DNA from: Ochromonadaceae sp. CCMP2298
Taxonomy: Eukaryota; Sar; Synurophyceae; Ochromonadales; Ochromonadaceae
Assembly (NCBI GenBank): GCA_026770595.1
Contig: MU634319.1
Coordinates: 1 to 13,287 of the forward strand
Length of the DNA stretch: 13,287 bases
Direction: 5' to 3'
Part shown: one piece after another, positions 1 to 8,597 of the stretch
How the letters are laid out: each line of letters begins with the position of its first letter
Numbering within the stretch: position 1 is the stretch's first letter
Notes under the pieces: model-generated
The model's input: only the letters and a program-made list of their open reading frames with translations
Told to the model about the DNA's origin: nothing
Database searches by the model: none
Translations under genes and position numbers: made by a program

Positions 1-94
1 ACATCTTGTGCATCGCCACACAAAGGGCGCTCCACATGGTGCATTCCCCGCTCAAATGGCATCTGAGCCACCAACGAGGAGGCTGTGGACCCAT

Positions 95-292
95 TTAAAC
101 ACTCCTCAGCATCATCTGTGCTCTCAGTGCCGAACGCCACCACTTGTTGGAGTTGCCTTCTAGTGCGGCATCCCAATCTTTGCAGAGGCCTTCGAAAAAA
201 GAGAGTGGACCTTCAGCAATACCAAGACGCTTTAAAACGTCCCCTTTTGGTATGGGGATTCCCTTACTAAAACCCAACTTTGGGCAGAGGTT
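95..292 (-). pseudogene. helix-turn-helix-like ORF fragment
   Basis: A minus-strand reading frame of about 65 codons, opened by a TAA just upstream and closed by TAA at 95-97. It has no ATG at its head (a TTG at 277 is the nearest start-like codon). The central part (GFSKGIPIPKGDVLKRLGI) has the spacing of a helix-turn-helix of the type found in transposase N-termini, followed by a Trp-rich segment (KWWRSALRAQ). I do not recognise a specific family. The frame immediately upstream, in another phase, also looks protein-like (KKRKKERADKHLSALVGW), so this could be a frameshifted transposon relic or one exon of an unrecognised gene. Confidence 0.25.
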
Positions 293-711
293 TTAGGCAA
301 ACGGTCTGATCCATCGACGCGCGGAATTTCTGGACCTCTCACCCACCCAACGAGTGCTGACAAGTGTTTGTCAGCTCTCTCTTTTTTTCTTTTCTTATTA
401 GTTAATAGGTTCTGTTGCAATATAGTTAGTGTAGGTTTATAGGTAGGACTGGTACTCACCCCTCCCTGGTAGGGTGTGTTTTGCTAACCCTTTCCCTCAT
501 TATACCTTTGTTTTACTAGTCCCCCTTTCCCCGAAAACGGGATCTCGGTATACGGTGAGATGTACGGCTAGGGCGAGGGGGGCCGAGTACCATCACCCAT
601 TTCGCCTAGCTTTTACCCTCTCCAACTGCATCATTGAGCAGAGAGGTGGGATTCTTTATTTGTACATATGTATATGGGGACGGCAAGTGGACTGCCCCAG
701 TTAGGGGACTA

Positions 712-732
712 AGGTCCCAGGGGAACCGGGGA
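712..732 (+). repeat. 21-bp G-rich repeat, copy 1
   Basis: These 21 bases (core CCAGGGGAACCGGGG) are identical to 3736-3756, which lies inside exon 3 of the MDM1-like gene. The noncoding copy here sits about 300 bp upstream of that gene's ATG. Confidence 0.8.
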
Positions 733-835
733 CAAGGGCAGGACGTAACCTGGTAACTGCGTCACCGGGCCCACACACGGCCCAACAAACGGAAACCGTA
801 TTTTTGTTGCTAAACGTATATTTCTAGCCGTTTGG

Positions 836-912
836 ACAAGAGTGTTTTGAAAAAGGAGGCACTTTTTGGAGGAGGGCTCCAAAAAGTGCCTCCTTTTTCA
901 AAACACTCTTGT
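836..912. repeat. perfect 36-bp inverted repeat (hairpin), 5-base loop
   Basis: The left arm 836-871 and right arm 877-912 are exact reverse complements over all 36 bases, separated by the loop GAGGG at 872-876. Pairing stops abruptly outside the arms (G835 opposite G913). The arms contain runs of A and T but are not simple sequence. It lies about 120 bp before the ATG of the MDM1-like gene, so it could be in its promoter or 5' UTR. A transcript across it would fold into a near-perfect RNA hairpin of small-RNA-precursor size; as DNA it could extrude a cruciform. A one-ORF reading through it is a by-product of the symmetry. Confidence 0.95.
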
Positions 913-981
913 GGAATCACGGCAAGAACAGGAGCACTTTCTGCAGTCCTGCCGCACAACCGCGCCCAGATCAGTCCTGCA

Positions 982-997
982 TCAGCTGATCAGCTGA
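982..997. promoter_or_regulatory. tandem palindrome, two CAGCTG E-box-like sites
   Basis: TCAGCTGATCAGCTGA is a perfect 16-bp palindrome made of two head-to-tail copies of the 8-bp palindrome TCAGCTGA. Each copy carries CAGCTG, the core bound by many bHLH dimers in other eukaryotes. It ends 37 bp before the ATG at 1034. A binding role is inference from symmetry and position only. Confidence 0.35.
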
Positions 998-1033
998 CTG
1001 ACTGGCTAAGAGCGGTATATTGCCGGCAAAGAT

Positions 1034-4000
1034 ATGTGGAAAAGTGCAAAGGCCGCTGCGAACCGTCCGGGCACGGCGCCGGCTAAGAAGACAGGGCGTA
1101 AGAGCGCTACTACGAAGGCAGTCAAGCCCACGGCTCGCAAGTCGTTAAAGGCCCGCACTACCGAGTATGACGACAAATTCGTGGAGTGGGAGCTCCCCGA
1201 AGCTAGGGCGCAGGACAAGCAGTACGCGCCTACTGGCTTCTACGAGCTAGACATGACCTCTGACTGGAAAACCGAGCAGAAAACGGCCTTTGTGGAGAAA
1301 GCTGCTGAGCACGAGAAGGCTGCGGGGACGACCGTGCCGCCGAGAGACATGGTTCCCTCTTCTTTCGCGTGGGATGATGGGGCTCATCTGGAGAGCGACG
1401 CCAGAGGTACGTGCATATGCTGTAGTGCGTACTGCGTAGTGGTGTGTATGTGTAGTGTGTAGTGCGCAGTACCTAGTGTGGGGTGTGTAATGCGCCACCC
1501 CGCCTTCTACCATATACCCATCCTTTACCCTCCACCTCCCTCCTTTCTCCCCTCTCCTTCACCCACCACCCTCTCCCACAGACCCAGCCGCCCCCCGGGG
1601 CAGCCCCGTCACCCGCAAGAGCCACATGCTAGGGCACGCCAGCGAGCACACCAGACAGTACAACTGGCCTCCTATGGAGGAGTGCTCACAGGCAGTGCGT
1701 CCGGCCCTCTCCAGCCCCATTGCTCTGGACACAGACCATGGCACCCACAGCACCCAGTGGCAGACCGAGTATGACGATCGATGCACCCAGCTGCGCCAGA
1801 AGCAAATTGACCTAGTGGCTGGCGTGGCCTCCACCACTCACGCAGATATCCCCGCATTCTACGCCTGGGAGGAGCCTGAACCCCTGCCCCGCGCACCCCC
1901 GGCCCAGGGGCCCAGAGGCGCTTCTGAGTATAAGATGAAGTTCGTTGAGTGGCCGATGCCGGACAAGGTGGTAGTGCAGAGGGGAGCGGATGAGCTGGAT
2001 CTTTTCAAAGGCGTGGGCAGTGAGCGCCTTTCCGTGCTGAGGGCTGACTACCCCGCCCACGAGGTGGGCGTGGTAACACTGGGTAAGCGGGCTCAAGACA
2101 CGAATCCCAAGTCTTTCGCCTGGTCCCTGGTGGACGGCTCAGCCATTATGGAGGACCGCACGCGTTCCCAGGTTCCCAAGAACCTCACTACTAACAACAA
2201 CTGCTCCGAGTACACAGGCTGCTACGTAGAGCCACCCCACAAGGCCTACGTGAACCTTGAGCACTCCCTGAAGCCCTCTCCGACCGAAGCTTTGGACCTG
2301 TTCAGCAACAACAACTATGGTAATGGGGATAATGGGGGTATTATGCCTACTGAGTACGATGCTGCCTACGCCCCCCCCCCAGCAGAAGCAGACGCCAACC
2401 GCCTGTGTGCCTCAGCCGTGGCGAAGAAGAACAACCATCACTATCCGGCCCACTTCGCTTGGGCCCTGGAGGGGGAGCCAGAGGCCCCCAGGGAGAAGAG
2501 GGCACCAAGGCCTGCTCATGGCTCCTCAGAGTATGCTAGAAATTTCCTACCCCACGCAGTGGGGCCCGCACCTACGCGCTTCCGGGATTGCGGTGTGGCG
2601 CTGGTGGCGGCGATCGACTCGATAATCGGTTTAGATGAGGTGGATTTGCATGCGGAGAGGTGGGAGTCAGAGTACGATGCGCAGTGTGCACGCCTGCGGG
2701 CCAAGCAGGCAGACATCCACGTGGCTGGTGTGCCCTCCAAGGCACGCGACACCATCCCTGTCAACTACGCATGGGAGGAGCCCGCCGTCCCCCCCACTGC
2801 CCCTGTGCAGCCCGAGGTAGAGAACGAGGAGGTGCACAGCGAGTACGAGGAGTCATTCAAGCAGTGGCCCATCAGCACCCGCAAGGCCATCCTTCCCCCG
2901 CGCGAGCAGACGCTCAACATTTTTGCTACTGAGGCGGCTTCTGCGGCGGAGAGCGCTTCGGAGGAGACTAAGGACGCCTCTGCCCCAGGCCCTGCCCCCA
3001 CCTCTGGCATCTCCCGCCCCCGGCCGCACCTGTCCGAGTACGACGACAACTTCCACGCCCACGTGGGCCCCAGGCAGGCTGGGTACAGCGCACAGGTACA
3101 TTATCTATCTATTATATATCCTATATCATGTATTTATCTCTGTTCTCTGTTCTCTATCCATCCCTATTTAGCGCGGAGAGGCGACGCCTGCTCAATTCGC
3201 ATGGCCCAGGGTGGACCCGCTGCCCCCCAAGAGCGCCCGCCCCATAGCGGAGCATGCGTTCGCTGCGGGCTCTGAGTATGACAGTCAGTTCGTGTGGCCC
3301 GCCGCCGCCGCCACTGCCGCGGGGGAGAAGACGGGTGATACGGAGACCAAGGGGTTCCTGTCGGGCCCTGCAGGGACAAAAGACTGGATATCCGAGTACG
3401 ATGCGCAGGCAGTGGCTGTATGCGCCGATGTGAGTGCCGACACCTCTACCCCCGCAGGCATCAGCTCGGTCAGACACGCTGCCACGCCCCACTTCTACGC
3501 ATGGAAAGAGGATCCCTCAGTGGCCGCCGGGGCCGCTGCTGCGGCGAAGGTTCTACACTACTCTCGCGAGGCTGTGAATTCCGAGTACGACTCTAGCTAT
3601 GTAGACTTCGCCGCACAGAAGCCGGCCCTCTTCAGACCCCAGGCCAGCTGCGAGACGTACGATCTGATAAAATCGGATGTGTTGGACACACAGCCCGTGT
3701 CGGAGTATGCTGCTAAATACGTTGGGGGGGGGGCTAGGTCCCAGGGGAACCGGGGAGCCCAGGGGAACCAGGGGGGGGATCCTCTACCGCCGCAATTCGC
3801 CTGGGCGCTGATGGACAAGGAGGCTGAGAAGGTGACACGGGGTAGGCGGAGTGGGGGTCCTGTGTCTGAGTACGAGAGCTGCTTTGTGTGGCCTGTGGAG
3901 GAGGGGGGGGAGGGGGCAGATATGGGAGCAGAGGGCGGGGCAATGGGGGCAGTGGGAAAAATCACAAAGCGCCCCGATGTGTCTCCCTTCGTGCAGGAGG

Positions 4001-4890
4001 ATGTGACAGAGTGGCGGTCCGAGTACGACAACCGCTGCCACTCTCTTCAGCTGCTCAAAGCCCTGGGAGACGAGGGGGCCGGGCCTGCGGCGGGTGTGCC
4101 CCCCAGCGCACGCGACAACGCGCCCAGATTCTACGCCTGGGAGGCCGCCCCCCCCACGCCCGCGCCTGCGCCTGCTGTGCATCAAATGGGCGCTGTTAAT
4201 CCCCAGTTGACTGAGTACGACGACAAATTTAGGAGCTGGCCGACGCCGGCCGCGCGCAGGGTGCACAGGGAGGAGACATTTGGGACGTTCAACTTGGGCG
4301 GGGAGAGAACCTTCGTTGGGGTGAGCGAGTACGCGGACAAATTCCGACCCAAGAGTGCTGAGGAAGAGACGCAGAAGAAGCAGGGGAAGAAGCAGGTGAA
4401 GGGGGGGAAGGCCAAGAGGGGCCTTGTCATCACGAGCAAGAACGCACGACCCTCCACTGCCCCCAAGGAGAAGGAGAACGAGGAGAACAGCATCAACGTC
4501 AACTTCCTGGACGATGTGTCGGCGTACAGTGCCAAGGGCAAGCCCCAGAAGCCCCAGGGGTTTATCCGCTCCAAGAATACAGTTCTTAAGGGCTCCGGCT
4601 CTGGGGGTGTGAAGGGTGTGATGGGCTCTCGCCAGTTTGGCAGCTCGCGCATGAGTGTAGACAGTCTCGCTCCCTCCGTCACCCCATCTGTAACCTCCCA
4701 GAGCGTCAAGTACCGCACACGAGAGCACAAAACCCCCACCAAGGAGGCGTTTAACCCCGTCCTAATGCATAGGCGCTACCCCTATGTCTCCAAGAGCCAG
4801 AACTGGTCCACGGAGACTGGCGCGAATTTCAAGTGGCGCAGGGGGGCGCCGAAGGCTACTCAATCTGTGTCTCTTATGCACTCATTCTAA
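1034..4890 (+). CDS. MDM1-like multi-repeat microtubule/centriole-associated protein (3 exons)
   Basis: Exons 1034-1406, 1582-3095 and 3172-4890 encode 1201 residues. Introns are 1407-1581 (GTACGT..CACAG, phase 1) and 3096-3171 (GTACAT..TTTAG, phase 0). Both joins restore repeat motifs (SEHTRQYNWPP and PAQFAWP). An in-frame TAA at 1007 supports the ATG at 1034. About 18 [ST]EYxxxF motifs occur, at residues 44, 145, 186, 239, 333, 381, 440, 487, 544, 609, 663, 703, 766, 806, 861, 912, 976 and 1014, often followed by WP. FAW or FYAWEE motifs alternate with them. Vertebrate MDM1, a microtubule-binding centriole protein, carries the same kind of repeat (SEYxxxFxW) but only about four copies. The N-terminus (1-42) and C-terminal tail (1023-1201) are basic and disordered-looking, as in microtubule binders. 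No signal peptide or membrane segment is visible. Role as a centriolar or axonemal microtubule protein is inferred from motif similarity. Residues 811-829 are a Gly/Gln-rich insertion encoded by G runs. Confidence 0.85.
3724..3778 (+). repeat. G-run minisatellite-like insert within coding exon, with copy 2 of the 21-bp repeat
   Basis: Ten Gs at 3724-3733 are followed by two tandem units of CCAGGGGAACC and a run of eight Gs. The block encodes GGGARSQGNRGAQGNQGG in frame within one repeat module of the MDM1-like protein, where sister modules have no such insert. Bases 3736-3756 equal 712-732. Several G3+ runs with short spacers could form a G-quadruplex on the coding strand or mRNA. Confidence 0.7.
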
Positions 4891-5634
4891 GACTTGGGTC
4901 TTATGCACCCCTTCTGAGGACCTCAGCACCTGAGAGGGCCCACATCTGAGAGGGCTTGGGGACCCCTTGAGAGCGTTTGAGTGCCCTGTGCGTTGGAGGG
5001 TATAAGCGTATTGGCGTACAGGTGATGGGCGTTTGGGTACACGTTATAGGTGCATGGGTACACGGACGTATAACAGACGTATGGGGGGCAGGGAGGCTTG
5101 GGGAGCAGTGGGGCGAGGTGCTATTTCGTGTGCAGCGTACGCCGTATGGGGTGTCCTGTATGCAGTGTGCTGTATGCGTGTGCTTTGCGGTCAACACTGT
5201 GCTGTGTGCTGTATACAGTTCCCGACTTCGAACGCGCGTAATCCCCGACCTAATCCTAATCAGATAATTATTTTCAGCCCACACCCAACACTCCAGGCGC
5301 TTGCTGACTCATTATCTTAAACATTAGGGAGACAAGATGTGACTCTTAGTGGGTACGTGTATGTGGAGACGTGGAGCAGGGGCGGGTCAGTGGTAACTAC
5401 TGAGGGGAGCTACCAGTGGTAACTATAGGGTGTGTACTGTCTGCTAGTGTGTTGTGTGCAGGTATGCTATGCTATGCTGCTAATATGCTGGTAGGTAGGA
5501 AGGTGTTTGGGGGTGCGGAGCAGGTCAGCGGCACTAGACTGTACCCTACACTGCACCCTACACTATACCTTACGCTTCACTACCCCCTACACCCTAACGC
5601 TGAACCCTACGCTACACCGTACGCTGCACCCGCC
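4891..5634. other. convergent intergenic spacer
   Basis: This spacer separates the stop codons of two converging genes, so it should hold both 3' UTRs. It is TG-rich, with short pyrimidine/purine repeats. The codon-like phrase TCTTATGCAC at the end of the upstream CDS is repeated just after its stop. No ORF with family features is seen on either strand. Confidence 0.6.
5542..5632. repeat. degenerate CCCTAC-type tandem array
   Basis: About eight imperfect units of roughly 10-12 bp around the core CCCTACACT run to within a few bases of the lipase stop. Spacing and sequence vary, unlike a true telomere array, and only one unit reads CCCTAA. Confidence 0.55.
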
Positions 5635-7593
5635 CTAGGGGCTAGAGGTCGAGTCCGCCCCGTCCGTGTTCCCCTTTTCCTGCTCCTGCAACCCCCCCTG
5701 CCCCTGTCCCCGCCCCTTCCCCTGCGCCTGCTCCGGTTCCTGCAGCTCCAGCCCCCCCTTGAGCAAGAACACATAGTCGTTGGACTCTCCGCGCATGATC
5801 CAGTGCACCTGAGAATTCATTGCAGGTTAGTGTATAGTATAATACAGTATAATACATACACATGCACACGCAAACACACCTGCTGTAGGCGTCTCCAGTA
5901 GCGGGAGGTGTTGTGGTCCTTGACTGACCAGCAGGTGAACATACTGAACCTGGACCAGCTGTAGTGGTAGTCCTAGTTGTCAGGGAGGTGAAGTCAGGAG
6001 TGTTGGGAGTGTGAATAGTCAGGAAGGTGGATAGTTAGGAAGGTGGATAGTCAGGAGTGTGAATAGTCAGGAAAGTGGATAGTTAGAGGTGTGAATAGTC
6101 AGGAGTGTGATTAGTCAGGAGTGTGATCTTACTTGTATGACATATGCATATTATGTGTTTATTTTGTGTGTATTATGTTCATGATATTTGTATGATATGT
6201 GTATATGATGTGTATGATATTTGTGTATTATGTATATATTATGTATATAGTATGTGTATTATATGCTGTATATTACGTGTATAGGTTGTGTGTATTATGT
6301 GTATGATATGTGTATATTCGGTGGTTCTTACTTGGTACAGCTTCATGTGTGTGGTGGGTGAGTTGGTCAGATGCAGCACCGTGCCCGTGTGCTTGTACAG
6401 CAGACTAGGCGTAGCAGTGATCAGATCGCGATTGTTCACCACGCGGTAGTGTGCCAAGCCTTGGGTGCTGTCGAACGCCCTGCGCCAGCCTGCGTTCCCC
6501 ACCCTAGGTGAGGCGAAGGAAACGACCGTTACGCGCCCTATACGCCCCTCTACAGCTGGGCTGCGTGCGAGCAGATATCCGAAAAGGGTAGCCAAAGCAC
6601 CCCCCAGGGAGTGGCCTGTAACGTACACATCGAGGAGGGGATGGGAGCCCAGCAGGCGGTCGATGCAGTCCATAAGATCCTGGATGTGTCTGGTGAGGAT
6701 ACCCATAAAACCCCTATGCACGGACACGTCTTGGGTTTTGTCGATGCAGGTCTTGAGGGTTTTTATGTTATTCACCCAGTCGAACTCGTCGTCGGAGCCT
6801 CTAAAGACCACGCAGATGCGCTGGGCTTTTAGGGAGGCGGTTACGGCCACCTGGAGTCCCGTTTTCAAGTCGTTGATGAACTTTACCACCTGGGTTTGTG
6901 TGTGTTGGAGGGGGGGGGGGTAAATGGCGCGTGGATGAGTGAGTTAATCAAGTGAATAGACTAATTAGTACTATGCGAATAAGAGAGTGAGGTATATATT
7001 ACGTGAAACCCACCTGCCCCCTACCCGGGTCCTCTAGTAGGTGGTGCAGTGCCCCTAGCTGCTCCTTGTTGAGGTCCGAGAGAGTCAGGCCGTGGCAGAA
7101 GGACCTATAGTATTATGTGTGTATTATGTGTGTATTATGTGTATGATATGCTGTATATTCGGTGAGTACTTACACGCCTAGGTCGTCCTGCTCTAGTGTG
7201 TAGCTGTAGTGACTGACTAGCTTTTCTTTGGACTGGGAGGACATGGACTCGATGCTGTTGCCTACCAGGTACACCCACTACCACGGACAAGAAAGTGGGG
7301 TGAGAGCATATAAGAGCATATCATGGATAAGGTATATAAGGTGGGGTTGAGCATATAAAAGGTCAGATACACGTAAATATATCAGATATATCAGATGAAT
7401 CAGATATTTCACATACTATATCGTGAGAGTTTGAGAACAAGAGAGTGAGGGTGCGTACCATGGACAGTGACAGCATGTCAGTCACGGCGTTGTGGGATAT
7501 TGAGACGCCCCGCCCCTCTTTCCCCTCACTGCTAGGCCTCCGATCCTTCGAATTCTTCGCGGCGATGACGATGCTCTCCGCGTGCGCCTTCAT
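5635..7593 (-). CDS. class 3 lipase (fungal lipase-like alpha/beta hydrolase), 6 exons
   Basis: Exons in coding order: 7593-7459, 7277-7174, 7104-7014, 6889-6332, 5972-5880 and 5808-5635, giving 384 residues. All introns are GT..AG and all phases agree. The Lipase_3 core reads from about residue 100: oxyanion/strand motif VVFRGSDDEFDW (137-148), VHRGF, nucleophile elbow GHSLGG with Ser204, SFASPRVGN, catalytic Asp265 (VVNNRDLI) and catalytic His316 in exon 5 (VKDHNTSRYW). The triad is therefore complete, and the His supports the exon 5 splice. It should hydrolyse acylglycerols or related esters. I see no signal peptide or membrane helix in residues 1-45, so it looks cytosolic, unless an unseen 5' exon exists; a good acceptor-like CAG lies upstream, and the first in-frame upstream stop is at 7723. 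The last 57 residues end in a Gln/Gly/Glu-rich low-complexity tail. Confidence 0.85.
5992..6128. repeat. 16-bp tandem repeat array in lipase intron 4
   Basis: Seven units start exactly every 16 bp from 6017 to 6113, with consensus AGTCAGGAGTGTGAAT and variants such as AGTTAGGAAGGTGGAT. A diverged, longer unit begins at 5992. On the sense strand of the lipase gene the array is pyrimidine-rich (ATTCACACTCCTGACT), and it supplies the region upstream of the 3' splice site. Confidence 0.9.
6135..6315. repeat. TG/AT-rich microsatellite-like stretch
   Basis: Irregular tandem variants of TGTGTATTATGTGTATGATATG fill most of the 5' half of lipase intron 4. The same words recur in intron 2 at 7108-7160. 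Confidence 0.7.
7105..7173 (-). other. lipase intron 2 (69 nt), shares its 5' half with intron 4
   Basis: GTAAGT at 7173 and CTATAG at 7105 bound this intron; it splits the codon GT|G for Val. After the donor it reads ACCGAATATACA, then CATATCATACACATAATACACACA with one extra base, nearly identical to the first 45 nt of intron 4. Confidence 0.8.
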
Positions 7594-7849
7594 GCTCCTA
7601 TTGCTGATATACGTGCTGGAACTGTGTAAATTGTGTAGAACTATGCCGAGACGGGTGCGTTGTGACTCATTCTTTATGCCAACGCGCAGGCGGAGGACTG
7701 TTCCTGTTCCGCTCAACTTCAATCAACGCATCTCAACCAGTCAAACTATTTAGTCACTATCTCAACGTTAGGGTCAAATACTTCGACGACACTCCTTAAT
7801 TCCTCCACCCCCTAAGCCCCCATATGGCGACACTTTTGCTATCACGCAA
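7594..7849. other. spacer between two minus-strand genes
   Basis: These 256 bp run from the stop of the SPO16-like gene to the first ATG of the lipase gene. They should contain the 3' UTR of one and the promoter or 5' UTR of the other. An open frame continues 43 codons upstream of the lipase ATG but has no ATG, and a pyrimidine-rich CACAG could be a 3' splice site for an earlier exon. Confidence 0.5.
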
Positions 7850-8597
7850 TCAGGTTTTAAAGAAAGACGATACGCTCTCTATGGCTTCCGTAGACGCAGG
7901 ACTGTTCTCGAACAGCAGCTCCTTGGGCGCGTTGATGATCTGCCGCATGCTGGGAAAGCCGTCCATTATTATCTGCGCGTCATTGTCGCTCAGGTGGAGT
8001 CGTCGGAACGTTCCACGGATAATCGAGATCGATGCATCGCTCCCCACGAGGCGCTCGCTCTCGCCCTTGAAGTACAGGCTCTGGCGGTCAAAGCGCTCCT
8101 TCTGGCTCATCTCTTTGTAGCAGCGGGCGACCAGGGTGGCCGCCTCTGCCATGTCTTCCACCTGGAACAGCCTCAGTGTGCCTCCCAGGAGCGACATCTG
8201 CAGATCGTTCCACACAGTGGCATCGCAGATCCCAACCACCACTGCGAACGCGTTCTTGAAAATCTTCTGCATCTTATTGAGGCGCGTTATCATGCTGGGG
8301 TCCATGGCGTCGCGGGCACAGCAGATCAGGCCCATCGATGGACTGCAGGGGAAGCTGCGAGAAGAAATCATTATGTCTCAGAAAGGATCTGCCACGGGTA
8401 ATCTCCCTCCCTATACTTACATCAAGTCTGGGATAATCGTCAAAGTCGTCACTGTCTTGGTGAGATTTAGATGCCCCATCAGCTCTGCAGATGCGTTAGA
8501 GGATCGGTTAGAACATTCCATCTTGAATCTTGAAGCGTTCAATGCCGCACTCACCATGTTCCGTGAAATTCTCATTCACGATGACCGTCTTGTTCAT
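7850..8597 (-). CDS. XPF/ERCC4-like plus helix-hairpin-helix protein, candidate SPO16-like meiotic factor (3 exons)
   Basis: Exons 8597-8555, 8484-8421 and 8342-7850 encode 199 residues. Introns are 70 nt (GTGAGT..CTGCAG, phase 1) and 78 nt (GTAAGT..CTGCAG, phase 2); phases match. The N-terminus (MNKTVIVNENF) begins a beta strand as in the XPF-like central domain. Residues 66-110 carry NAFAVVVGI, W80, LLGGTLRLFQV and an Ala-rich helix. Residues 150-180 look like a helix-hairpin-helix (LHLSDNDAQIIMDGFPSMRQ). The order and length resemble SPO16 (human C1orf146), which pairs with SHOC1/ZIP2 and stabilises crossover intermediates in meiosis. No GDxnERKxxxD nuclease motif is present, as expected for the inactive branch. 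FAAP24- or ERCC1-like identity is possible. An in-frame ATG at 8798 could add 67 residues, but these lack family features. Confidence 0.65.

Larger units (their letters stand above)
1..835. other. left flank without a supported gene
   Basis: No ORF here has convincing family features or an exon structure I can defend. It holds a short minus-strand ORF fragment (listed separately), a pyrimidine-rich tract near 376-400, and a G-rich stretch around 700-740. A 21-bp piece of that stretch recurs inside the coding region at 3736. I found no tRNA, rRNA or clear promoter. It may be promoter-distal spacer or worn transposon sequence. Confidence 0.5.
5973..6331 (-). other. lipase intron 4 (359 nt), repeat-laden
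   Basis: The donor CAA|GTAAGA is at 6331 and the acceptor AACTAG at 5973. Phase 0 on both sides joins MKLYQ to DYHYSW. The first 45 nt match the start of intron 2. The middle is TG/AT microsatellite-like, and the 3' part is a 16-bp tandem array. A second GTAAGA at 6132 directly precedes the array, so this may be two introns fused or nested. Confidence 0.7.

Noticed and set aside
832-1086. 84-codon plus-strand ORF through the hairpin
   Set aside because: It has no ATG at its head, its first third is an artefact of the inverted repeat, and its end overlaps the better-supported MDM1-like exon 1 in another frame.
3784-4742. Long minus-strand ORFs opposite exon 3 of the MDM1-like gene
   Set aside because: They are low-complexity, His/Pro/Leu-rich mirrors of a repetitive GC-rich coding strand. 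The plus frame carries regular motifs and a consistent splice structure.
5542-5632. Telomere-like array
   Set aside because: Units are degenerate CCCTAC variants of uneven length, with only one CCCTAA, located between genes.
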